Of a DNA stretch of 21,286 nt, positions 15,594 through 21,286 are shown piece by piece; within the stretch, counting starts at the first letter, position 1, and each line of letters opens with the position of its first letter. Under the pieces are notes generated by a model. It was not told where the DNA came from, did not search any database, and saw nothing but the letters and a program-made list of their open reading frames with translations. This DNA comes from a virus. The position numbers and the translations under genes were made by a program. The DNA is taken from the IMG/VR virus record IMGVR_UViG_3300007276_000375, positions 1-21,286 of that record. One strand, written 5' to 3'.

Positions 15594-16505
15594 TTAGGCT
15601 CCGGGGGAACCGTAAACACAACGTGGGTCTGAGAACCCAAAGCTGTAGCGCTCACGAGCTTTGAACCGCATGTTTCCGGTATCAAAGTCGGCTTCCATGT
15701 TTGTTGACAAAGCAGAACGCTCAAAGTGGATCATACCACGAGGTGCGTCAGTCATAACAAAGAAGTGATCCGGGTCAGTGAAGAAGTCGTTGACGGCATA
15801 GCCTTCAGGCAACATCCCCATAGACCGGATTGCGTTTGTGTCGTTGTCCGCTGTACCTACGCGTAGGTTTGAAACCATCAAACGCTCTGCAACGAATTGC
15901 AGTTGACGTGGGATAAGAAGTTTCGTGCCGCGTAGAGCAACTTTCAAACCGCGCTCATCAACAAAACCAGCGATATTGATAAGGGCATCTTCAAGAGATG
16001 TCTCGTTCAAATCTGCTGCTGTTGCTGGAGTGTTGGCAAACGTACCACCGTTAGTAAGAGGGTGGTTAGTTGCACACAATGCAACGCCGTCACCGCCTGC
16101 GTTCGCACCACCTGTAAAGGCGTTGTTGAGAACCGCAGCAGCTTTAACCTGCTTTGTGTGTGCCATTGAGCGAGCCAACGCACGAGTGTAACGCGAACCA
16201 AGACGATCATACAGATTGTCTTCGATAGCTTCCTCTGTTATAGAGAAGGCCAACGCGATAGTTTCGTGGTTGTAACGAGCAGTGTATGCTTCGTTAGCGT
16301 CGTCAAAGTTGACCGCAGAACCTTCCGATTTGGTTGGTGCCGCTCCGAACCCACTCAACATCACTTCCTCTTCGAATGCTCGATCAGAAGATTCTGTTGT
16401 GTAGATCTCTGCGTGTTGGTTTTCGTACCTACTGTACTCCATACCGAACAACGCATTGAGGCCCGGTTCTAGCTCTTTCGCTAGTTGTGCGCGAGAAATA
16501 GCCAT
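15594..16505 (-). CDS. Major capsid protein, 303 aa
   Basis: A complete capsid gene. It begins MAISRAQLAKELEPGLNALF, followed by GMEYSRYENQHAEIY. A TARYNHETIALAFSITEEAI segment, then EDNLYDRLGSRYTRALARSM, matches the central region of capsid proteins of uncultivated marine phages. C-terminal strands are rich in aromatic residues (FFVMTDAPRGMIHFERS, FKARERYSFGFSDPR). At 303 residues it is the usual length for an HK97-fold capsid protein without its own delta domain, which agrees with a separate scaffold gene upstream. There is no protease gene in the window, so maturation is probably not by a nearby prohead protease. The HK97 fold is inferred from family and position, not shown here. A strong terminator follows. 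Confidence 0.88.
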   Translation of the reverse strand: MAISRAQLAKELEPGLNALFGMEYSRYENQHAEIYTTESSDRAFEEEVMLSGFGAAPTKSEGSAVNFDDANEAYTARYNHETIALAFSITEEAIEDNLYDRLGSRYTRALARSMAHTKQVKAAAVLNNAFTGGANAGGDGVALCATNHPLTNGGTFANTPATAADLNETSLEDALINIAGFVDERGLKVALRGTKLLIPRQLQFVAERLMVSNLRVGTADNDTNAIRSMGMLPEGYAVNDFFTDPDHFFVMTDAPRGMIHFERSALSTNMEADFDTGNMRFKARERYSFGFSDPRCVYGSPGA

Positions 16506-16517
16506 TCTTTAGACCCC

Positions 16518-17153
16518 CTATACGCCAGTGGTTGACGGAGTACCAGCAACAATCGCGCCATTGGCGGAATTGAAACTGTTATTCAGTCGAACGATTAACG
16601 GGATGCCAGCAGCAGTGAAATCGCTGTTCTCCGGGTCGTCTTGGATACCGACGATACGAAGTTGCAATGCTGCGGTGGCGGCGATTGTGCCGACAGCTAA
16701 CTTAGCGGACGAGATACCTGTGGCTGTTACGCCAGATGTAGCTGTTCCAAAGTTTGCATTTGCAAACACATGACCGCGAGCAGTTGCTTCACTGGTTAAT
16801 GAGGCGTCTGATGCGATAATAAATGTCTGCATTGGGTTGTCATACACGAAGGCTACGACGGGATGATTAGAATCCGCGCCAGAACCGGGCCAGTGATTTG
16901 AGAAAATCTTCTCCCCAGTGGTAGACGAAACGTATTCGCAACCCCAGAAAACACCTAATAAACCTACGGTTCCACCAGCAGCCGCGCCAACAATATCAAT
17001 AAAGCCTGTTGACAGCGGAATTACGGGAGAACCTTGGTAAATCGCGTTTGTGTTCCCATAGGCGATGCGATACTCGGTCATACCAGTGGTGTTTGCAGCC
17101 TGACCGACTACACCAATCGGACGCAGTCCGAAGGCACCGTTAGTATTTGCCAT
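16518..17153 (-). CDS. Capsid-associated structural protein, 211 aa
   Basis: Begins MANTNGAFGLRPIGVVGQAA, a start shared by structural proteins encoded beside the capsid gene in many marine phages. The rest is beta-rich, with EYRIAYGNTNAIYQGSPVI, then FWGCEYVSSTTGEKIFSNHW, and a Gly/Thr-rich section (TATSGVTATGISSAKLAVG). It ends in a PLIVRLNNSF strand. It has no helix-rich scaffold part and no membrane segment. It is probably a capsid cement, head-fibre base or minor capsid protein. It directly precedes the capsid gene with a 12-base gap, so both are likely made at high level. It could also be confused with the capsid protein, but the 303-aa neighbour fits that role better. Confidence 0.82.
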   Translation of the reverse strand: MANTNGAFGLRPIGVVGQAANTTGMTEYRIAYGNTNAIYQGSPVIPLSTGFIDIVGAAAGGTVGLLGVFWGCEYVSSTTGEKIFSNHWPGSGADSNHPVVAFVYDNPMQTFIIASDASLTSEATARGHVFANANFGTATSGVTATGISSAKLAVGTIAATAALQLRIVGIQDDPENSDFTAAGIPLIVRLNNSFNSANGAIVAGTPSTTGV

Positions 17154-17173
17154 AGTAGCAATCCTTCTATAAG

Positions 17174-17632
17174 TTAATCGGAGTCTCTACGAGATCCCCC
17201 GAATGATACACGACTACGCCTATCGTTACTGATAGGCATGGAAGGATGTGACTCCTTCATAAGATCCTGATCAACGGCAGTCATTTGTTCGCGGGTTCTG
17301 CCCCCGTAATATGCAGTTCTTTCTGCTACTGTTTCTTCAGGTATACGGCACAACATCAATCCGCCTTGACCAATCACCCCCTCATAACGACCATCGTCAA
17401 TAGTCGGGGCTTCATAATTAGGATACTCATCTTTACGGACGGGTTCCCATCCTTCTCGCAGCTTGGCGTTGACATTCATTTTGTCTTCTTCGCCGCGCAT
17501 TGAAACGCGTATCCAACGATGCACATATCCATCTGGTGGAGTAGGTGCCTCAAGGTGACTGGGCGGTGCCCATGGTTTTCTGCGCGATTCTGTTTCTCGC
17601 GTATTATTTTTGCGGGGTGTTCTGTCAGCCAT
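17174..17632 (-). CDS. Conserved head-module protein, 152 aa
   Basis: A complete gene with AAAGGA eight bases before its ATG, located four bases after the scaffold gene. The protein is charged and probably mostly disordered at both ends (MADRTPRKNNTRETESRRKP at the start, and an SNDRRSRVSFGGSRRDSD tail). The core runs PPDGYVHRWIRVSMRGEEDK, LREGWEPVRKDEYPNYEAPT and GVIGQGGLMLCRIPEE. A similar core (G-x-x-x-R-W-x-R-x-x-x, then N-V-x-x-x-x-x-x-G-W-E-P-V) is frequent between scaffold and capsid genes of marine phages. It may be an internal head protein or assembly factor, but no function is known to me. Confidence 0.82.
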   Translation of the reverse strand: MADRTPRKNNTRETESRRKPWAPPSHLEAPTPPDGYVHRWIRVSMRGEEDKMNVNAKLREGWEPVRKDEYPNYEAPTIDDGRYEGVIGQGGLMLCRIPEETVAERTAYYGGRTREQMTAVDQDLMKESHPSMPISNDRRSRVSFGGSRRDSD

Positions 17633-17636
17633 GATC

Positions 17637-18533
17637 TCAATCCTTTACAAATTTAGCGTATTCTTCAAGTGGAACGCCAAGCGACTTTGAAATCGCGACT
17701 TGAGAAGGCGTCAGTTTCACCGACCTGCGCCCCGATTTAGTGCTGCGGGATGCGGAAGAAGCAGCGGATGCGACCTGACTTCTTTCCCCCGTTTTCTTAG
17801 CCGTCTGAAACTTGTGTGGAAACTCCACACGCAACCGACGATCTATTTCAGTATAATACTCATTGCTCTCCGGGTCAAACCCCTCATCTTCGATAAGGGT
17901 AGCGTGGATAGCATATGTGGCAGAAGTAAGCATTCGATCAGACCCAAACCACTCGTTCTTCTGCGCCCAAGCCTCGGCTTTAGGATCTGGTTTTGGAGGA
18001 GGTGGGGCAGAAGGAGCAGCTTGCTGCTGGACGGGCTGTTTTGCCTCGCGCTCTACCCTAGCTTTAGCCTGCCTATGGCGTTCCATTTCAGAGTTCAACC
18101 GAGAAAGTTTTTCTTGAGCTTCCAGTTGTTTGTCACTGTCGCCTCGGTCCGCAGCATCTTTGTACGCTATCTTTGCCGCGCTCATTTCGATGTTAAGACG
18201 GTTCCCGTACTCTTGGACATAACCTCGGTCCAAAAGTTTTAAACGGTCCTTCATCTTCTTGTTTTCTTCCATCAACTGAGAAGTCAGGCGAAGCGCTTCC
18301 TGTTTATCGCGCTCTTCCTTACGGTACTTATCTGTTAATTTCTTGATTCGATTCTGAACGTTTTTACTGTAATCGGTAAGCTCTTCGTCAGAACCTGTGT
18401 TTTCAGATTCTTCTTCCACAATTACTTCTGGTTGATCTTCTACAGGTTCAGCAGATTGGACTTCCTCTTCTGAAGCCTCGTCCTCAATGACTACCTCAAT
18501 CTCTTCTTCAATTTCTTCAGACGTGTTTGACAT
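17637..18533 (-). CDS. Capsid scaffolding protein, 298 aa
   Basis: The start is the second of two adjacent ATGs (18533), seven bases after GGAG; the first ATG at 18536 and an in-frame ATG at 18557 have poorer spacing. Residues 1-54 are very acidic (EEIEEEIEVVIEDEASEE). Residues about 55-165 form a long charged coiled coil (NRIKKLTDKYRKEERDKQEA). Residues 166-185 are a Gln/Pro/Ala linker, and a basic C-terminal part (KSGRRSVKLTPSQVAISK) follows. Acidic start, coiled coil and basic capsid-binding end are the features of phage scaffold proteins, and the gene lies two genes before the capsid gene. It overlaps the cochaperonin gene by 17 bases, so translation of the two is linked. Confidence 0.87.
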   Translation of the reverse strand: MSNTSEEIEEEIEVVIEDEASEEEVQSAEPVEDQPEVIVEEESENTGSDEELTDYSKNVQNRIKKLTDKYRKEERDKQEALRLTSQLMEENKKMKDRLKLLDRGYVQEYGNRLNIEMSAAKIAYKDAADRGDSDKQLEAQEKLSRLNSEMERHRQAKARVEREAKQPVQQQAAPSAPPPPKPDPKAEAWAQKNEWFGSDRMLTSATYAIHATLIEDEGFDPESNEYYTEIDRRLRVEFPHKFQTAKKTGERSQVASAASSASRSTKSGRRSVKLTPSQVAISKSLGVPLEEYAKFVKD

Positions 18534-18993
18534 CATCGGGCTCCAATATTGTTGCAATCACCTCGTCATCGTTAATGATGCGAACTTCTCCCCCATCGAT
18601 CTTAAATCGAGAACCAGAATATCGACCAATGCAAACCCACTGTCCCTCCTCACACCAAGCAGAGCCGTACTTTTTATCGCTATAAGCCAGTGGTCCCAGT
18701 TTAAGAACATATGCTACAACTGTAGCAACAGTTTCTCTTTCCCGAACCTCGTCGGGAAGGTGCAATCCGCCTTTTGTTTTCAGAGTACCTTGATACGGCA
18801 TTACCAATATTCGCCATCCTGTGGGCTGTGGTAATCGTTCAAGAAGGGATTTATCAAGAAGCGAAGGCTCTAGCACTCGGTCTTGATTATCTACATACGC
18901 GCTACCAACCTCAGAAGAAGCAGACGATGAGTCCACCTTTTCTTTGTTCATTTTCTGCGCGACATGATCAGGAAGATATAATGTCTTCGACAT
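18517..18993 (-). CDS. GroES-like cochaperonin, 158 aa
   Basis: Residues 56-152 match a Cpn10 fold. PTGWRILVMPY opens the barrel, a mobile loop lies at about 69-82 (GTLKTKGGLHLPD), and the roof and final strands include ETVATVVAYVLKLGPLAYSD, WVCIGRYSGSRFKIDGGE and VRIINDDEVIATI. The end (ILEPDDV) is typical of marine phage versions. Residues 1-55 are an extra, polar N-terminal extension missing in bacterial GroES. Such proteins are thought to dock on host GroEL, as T4 gp31 does, and help fold the phage capsid protein. The position just before the scaffold and capsid genes supports that. It overlaps the 70-aa gene by 26 bases. The ATG has only a distant ribosome binding site. Confidence 0.88.
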   Translation of the reverse strand: MSKTLYLPDHVAQKMNKEKVDSSSASSEVGSAYVDNQDRVLEPSLLDKSLLERLPQPTGWRILVMPYQGTLKTKGGLHLPDEVRERETVATVVAYVLKLGPLAYSDKKYGSAWCEEGQWVCIGRYSGSRFKIDGGEVRIINDDEVIATILEPDDVKHV

Positions 18994-19180
18994 CGTCAGC
19001 GTTATTCTCCAGCAAGGACTTTATTTCTTCTCTGGCAAAAGAGAGTCCCCGTACCTCTCCCACCATCATCTTATAAGTCTCCCAGTCTTTGGCAGACCCG
19101 TTGACTAATGAACGCCCAATATCATTTTCACGCTCTCTCAACAACCTATACACATGTTTCGCAAAGTCAACAACATCCAT
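18968..19180 (-). CDS. Small helical protein paired with the cochaperonin, 70 aa
   Basis: Its start sits on the TAATG overlap with the cysteine-rich gene, and its end overlaps the cochaperonin start. The sequence is helical and charged (MDVVDFAKHVYRLLRERENDI, then WETYKMMVGEVRGLSFAREEIKSL) and ends acidic (ADDVEDIISS). The order D-x-x-x-x-L at the start, then Y-x-x-x-V-G-E-x-x-G-L-x-x-A-x-x-E-I, is conserved among small proteins at this location in marine phages. It resembles neither a chaperone nor an enzyme. A role in head assembly is only suggested by its neighbours. Confidence 0.78.
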   Translation of the reverse strand: MDVVDFAKHVYRLLRERENDIGRSLVNGSAKDWETYKMMVGEVRGLSFAREEIKSLLENNADDVEDIISS

Positions 19181-19539
19181 TATAGGTTATCCCTGTATTC
19201 CTCTTGTAAGTCGGATGTAATCGGACCACCCTCTACCCACTCGCTACATGTGCTTTCGCTCATACATGAAAACTTTAGCAATTGGCAATACCCAAGATCC
19301 CCAGAGTCGTCTCCAATGCAAGCAAGCATGTCCTCTGTTTGATTATACATTCCACAGTTTCCGCACTCCTCGTCTGTAGTGGCGGGGCCGTAGTTGTATT
19401 CTGCAATCGCAATGTCTTTGTTTTCTTGGTTTAACTCTTCATCTTGCGTTGGGAGCGGACAACTCTTGCCGTCGTCATCGCTCTCCATTTTATCTACAGG
19501 CATTCCGTCAGGAAGCACACTGATCATAATTGTTGTCAT
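19180..19539 (-). CDS. Cysteine-rich HiPIP-like protein, 119 aa
   Basis: The start is the ATG at 19539 on the TAATG overlap; a GTG three codons earlier is less likely. After an acidic, disordered start come seven cysteines: C27, then C59-x2-C62-x11-C74-x10-C85-x6-C92-x5-C98 followed by a tryptophan. The spacing C-x2-C ... C ... GYC with a C-terminal aromatic recalls high-potential iron-sulfur proteins, where four cysteines hold a 4Fe-4S cluster, although the lengths between cysteines are shorter and three more are present. It has no signal peptide. The likely reading is a small iron-sulfur or disulfide-rich protein. Function in a phage is unknown, and a zinc-binding role is an alternative. 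Confidence 0.72.
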   Translation of the reverse strand: MTTIMISVLPDGMPVDKMESDDDGKSCPLPTQDEELNQENKDIAIAEYNYGPATTDEECGNCGMYNQTEDMLACIGDDSGDLGYCQLLKFSCMSESTCSEWVEGGPITSDLQEEYRDNL

Positions 19540-20030
19540 TAGTAGCACTTTCCACGTTTGGGGTTATCACGGACATCGGCAGCGCGAACTTCGCCCCCTG
19601 ATCTAAAGCTGCCCTTAAAGTTCTCAAGAGTTCCCTTACCATTTTTACGGGTACTAAACATGGGGGGTAACATTCTATTGGGCGGCGGTTTTCCAACAGG
19701 CAATTTCTTGGTGCCTAGTTTTTTAGACATGTTTCTTTTGTACGGCATTTGAAAGGTTTTTGTACCACCCATCGAAGTGGGCATGTCCGGATCGTTGGGT
19801 ATCTTTGGGGTCTTTGGAGCGACCTTACCACCGCGTCTATATTTTTCTTCATCCATGTCCTCAAAGATCTCCGGATTTTTACGCAGAAGTTTTTCTACCT
19901 CTTGCGACATAAATTGTTGTTTGCCAGCATTTAAACTTTTAGTGCCGCCCATAGCCTCATATGCAGACTCGCCTTCCATAAAACGACGTAGTTGCTCTTT
20001 CGTAAACGACTTCTTTTTCTTTTTAGCCAT
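19539..20030 (-). CDS. Basic Lys/Gly-rich protein, 163 aa
   Basis: Begins MAKKKKKSFTKEQLRRFMEG and overlaps the lysozyme gene by eight bases. It is strongly basic. After a helical start (SAYEAMGGTKSLNAGKQQFM, then KLLRKNPEIFEDMDEEKY) the rest is low in complexity (KVAPKTPKIPNDPDMP, then KLGTKKLPVGKPPPNR). The end is an R-rich tail, EVRAADVRDNPKRGKCY. The tail resembles that of the 68-aa basic protein at 13967-14173, whose end is GRGVRDTKMV, and both contain GG-K/M elements. Small proteins with such ends are frequent in marine phages. It may bind DNA or RNA. No known enzyme motif is visible. Confidence 0.75.
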   Translation of the reverse strand: MAKKKKKSFTKEQLRRFMEGESAYEAMGGTKSLNAGKQQFMSQEVEKLLRKNPEIFEDMDEEKYRRGGKVAPKTPKIPNDPDMPTSMGGTKTFQMPYKRNMSKKLGTKKLPVGKPPPNRMLPPMFSTRKNGKGTLENFKGSFRSGGEVRAADVRDNPKRGKCY

Positions 20031-20568
20031 CTAAAAGCTCCAGTGCTTTCTCAAGAGTTTCTTTGTTACGACGAGACCAACCTTTGCCGTATACCGCATA
20101 GTCTTTTAGAGAGCGGTAAAAACCTTCACGCCCGTCGTAGTATTTGTGCAAGATGTCTTTTGGATCGAAGTCATGCACTGCTGCTACGGTCTTTGGGCCA
20201 ATGGCCCCATCTGCGGTCGCCCCGACCACGCGCTGTAATATTTTAGCTGCACGTCCCGGCCCGGCATTCACACAAAGGTCCACGCAACTAACGTCAACGC
20301 CCGAAGGGAGATCGTCCCCCTTGACCGCATCCCAGTAGTTTTTCTTGTACAAAGGTTTCACATCGTCTTTCGTCAGCTTACGCATAACGTCTTTCGGGGC
20401 AGGCTTGCCAGTGTATCGCGCCCAGTTGTACGCCGTAACACCCAGCATGGTACTGCCATCATTTCCGTGACCATCACCTTTTTTGTTTCCAGAATCCCTA
20501 GTGTCATCCGTAAATCCACCTTCGTGATGAATCAGCATTTCAAAAAACGCTTCCCAGTTCTTTTTCAT
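20023..20568 (-). CDS. GH108-type N-acetylmuramidase endolysin, 181 aa
   Basis: The start is the ATG at 20568, preceded by AAGGAAG. A longer in-frame reading from 20688 lies inside the holin gene and was rejected. The start (FFEMLIHHEGGFTDD) holds the catalytic Glu16 of the EGG(Y/F) motif of GH108 muramidases, and a GSTMLGVTAYNW segment follows, as in that family. Residues 90-130 (SCVDLCVNAGPGRAAKILQ, then DGAIGPKTVAAV) are a peptidoglycan-binding PG_binding_3 type domain. The enzyme would cut the glycan strands of the host wall. It has no signal peptide, so it needs the holin encoded just upstream. The end overlaps the next gene by eight bases. Confidence 0.92.
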   Translation of the reverse strand: MKKNWEAFFEMLIHHEGGFTDDTRDSGNKKGDGHGNDGSTMLGVTAYNWARYTGKPAPKDVMRKLTKDDVKPLYKKNYWDAVKGDDLPSGVDVSCVDLCVNAGPGRAAKILQRVVGATADGAIGPKTVAAVHDFDPKDILHKYYDGREGFYRSLKDYAVYGKGWSRRNKETLEKALELLDG

Positions 20569-20569
20569 G

Positions 20570-20959
20570 TCACTTCCTTTTAAAAAATGATTGCGCCCCG
20601 CGCACACCAAAACTGGCTGAAATTGCAATTCCAAGGCTATAAAAATACCAGTCCGGTGCCTTGTTAAGCTGCTCAAACCCACGATCAACCCAACCTTCCG
20701 CGCCCGGAATCCAACATAAAATCAAGGGGATAGACAAGATAATTACAAAATATTCGTCCTTCCAGCTTGTTTTTGCGCCTTCAGCCATGACTCGTTCCCA
20801 GTCGGCAACGCTTGTTTCTTTTGACAATAATATCTGGGCCTTCGCCTTCGCCTCGGTTAACTTTAGCTCCGCCTCTGCGGACTGTTTATCTGCTTTGCCT
20901 TGTAGCCAACTACCCGCAAGATTTGCTAACGGCCCTAATGCAGCGGTAAAAATACTCAT
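20570..20959 (-). CDS. Holin of the gene-transfer-agent 3TM type, 129 aa
   Basis: Starts on the overlap ATGA with the small membrane gene and ends one base before the endolysin gene. Residues 1-18 form an amphipathic or hydrophobic segment (FTAALGPLANLAGSWLQG). Residues 24-45 are a charged helix, and two clear membrane helices lie at about 70-85 (YFVIILSIPLILCWIPG) and 104-120 (WYFYSLGIAISASFGVRG). The ADWERVMAEGAKTSWKDEY segment before the first helix is diagnostic for this holin type, known from gene-transfer-agent release. It would open the inner membrane for the endolysin. A basic end (FFKRK) supports a cytoplasmic C-terminus. Confidence 0.88.
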   Translation of the reverse strand: MSIFTAALGPLANLAGSWLQGKADKQSAEAELKLTEAKAKAQILLSKETSVADWERVMAEGAKTSWKDEYFVIILSIPLILCWIPGAEGWVDRGFEQLNKAPDWYFYSLGIAISASFGVRGAQSFFKRK

Positions 20960-21144
20960 TTCTCAGACCCCAGCCAAACGGCGAACGCTCCTGTAAGCGC
21001 CCCAGAACAAATTGATATCATCGCACTTTGTTGCGTTGACAAGTCGTCAAGGCTCATCCCCCACTCTAAAACGCGAATGTACATTACCGTCATCACCAAC
21101 ATCATCAGACGTGGCATGATCTTCCAAGCAAGAACTTTTTCCAT
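20956..21144 (-). CDS. Small two-helix membrane protein, 62 aa
   Basis: It has GAGGT six bases before its ATG and ends on an ATGA overlap with the holin gene. A first hydrophobic helix spans about residues 9-25 (IMPRLMMLVMTVMYIRV) and a second about 42-58 (MISICSGALTGAFAVWL), joined by an EWGMSLDDLSTQQS loop. Proteins with the pattern W-K-I-x-P-R-L-M-M-L, then DLSTQQSA, then TGAFAVWLG are common next to holins in marine phages. It may be a second holin, a partner or an antiholin. The sequence does not separate these. The tight coupling with the holin suggests joint action. Confidence 0.8.
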   Translation of the reverse strand: MEKVLAWKIMPRLMMLVMTVMYIRVLEWGMSLDDLSTQQSAMISICSGALTGAFAVWLGSEK

Positions 21145-21145
21145 G

Positions 21146-21286
21146 TTACACCTCTATGTTTAACTTCGTTCCCTGCGGCCTGTCCGCATTAGTCTTGCGG
21201 CCAAACCTATCATAAGTTTCCCCCAAGTCAAAACGCTGCTTTGCCAAAGCCTCTAAGTGGCTGTGGTTGACCCTGTGTTCCTTCTC
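21146..21286 (-). CDS. C-terminal fragment of an unknown protein (partial)
   Basis: An open frame enters from the right edge and stops at 21146-21148 (TAA), one base before the next gene's ATG. The visible 46 residues (start EKEHRVNHSHLEALAKQRF, end QGTKLNIEV) are charged and helical at first, with no membrane segment. The translation is my own reading of the bases and is open to the edge. It is too short to assign to a family. Its position suggests it belongs to the same operon, probably upstream of the lysis cassette. Confidence 0.6.
   Translation of the reverse strand, partial: EKEHRVNHSHLEALAKQRFDLGETYDRFGRKTNADRPQGTKLNIEV

Noticed and set aside
15560-15664. A small plus-strand frame of 34 codons right after a GGAGGAGGT string.
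   Set aside because: It runs antisense to the end of the capsid gene, is not hydrophobic or motif-bearing, and the GGAGG string is better explained as one arm of the hairpin at 15555-15577 on the other strand. No other plus-strand gene supports it.
18534-18557. A longer scaffold start at 18557 or the first ATG of the pair.
   Set aside because: The GGAG motif is seven bases from the second ATG (18533), and the extra residues are not like the acidic start of the scaffold.
20569-20688. A 40-residue N-terminal extension of the endolysin (signal-anchor-like).
   Set aside because: It lies within the holin gene in another frame, while the ATG at 20568 has a clear AAGGAAG site and begins at the usual start of GH108 endolysins.
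1-21286. tRNA genes, integrase, attachment sites, insertion sequences and origin-like repeats.
   Set aside because: I saw no cloverleaf-like sequence, no recombinase or transposase motif and no terminal inverted repeats with target duplications. The coding density leaves almost no room for them.

Overview
The window is one continuous structural and lysis region of a tailed bacteriophage. Every supported gene lies on the minus strand, so the order of transcription is right to left (from 21286 to 1). Nothing on the plus strand is convincing. Protein families seen here recur in uncultivated marine phage genomes: a cochaperonin beside the scaffold gene, small Lys/Gly-rich proteins, fibres with a MAVLKNRAKMST start, and a hub protein with an RPGVNRE...NEGGWF start. 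A marine phage of an alphaproteobacterium-like host is therefore the best guess, but no host marker is present. No tape-measure, tail-tube or sheath gene is visible, while two adaptor-like proteins and a P22 gp10-like hub are, which points to a short-tailed (podovirus-type) virion. Portal and terminase genes are not in the window and probably lie beyond the right edge.

Layout in order of transcription. (1) 21286-20023: the tail end of an unknown gene, a small two-helix membrane protein, a gene-transfer-agent-type holin and a GH108 muramidase endolysin, forming a lysis cassette placed upstream of the head genes. (2) 20030-18517: a basic Lys/Gly-rich protein, a seven-cysteine HiPIP-like protein, a small helical protein and a GroES-like cochaperonin. 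(3) 18533-15594: scaffold, a 152-aa protein, a 211-aa capsid-associated protein and the major capsid protein, closed by a strong intrinsic terminator with a UUCG loop. (4) 15433-13967: after a 160-base gap with nested inverted repeats come a decoration-like protein, a small beta protein and three very small basic or membrane proteins. (5) 13963-11576: two adaptor/connector proteins interleaved with small proteins. (6) 11563-1: the receptor-binding region, with a 958-aa fibre and a 1554-aa fibre built from YadA-head-like AIG repeats, several smaller fibre or repeat proteins and the N-terminal 466 residues of the hub protein.

Genes are packed with stop/start overlaps (TAATG, ATGA, TGATG) or gaps of a few bases holding AGGAG-type ribosome binding sites, so translation is probably coupled. 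The main exception is 15434-15593. The most interesting structure is in the two long fibres. Each carries an internal, in-frame duplication of a whole shaft-plus-linker module, their conserved linkers are clearly richer in G+C than the AT-rich shaft repeats, and the same LPTSDG...LVTNGSG linker occurs in a third, short fibre. This suggests fibre evolution by exchange and duplication of shafts between conserved caps.
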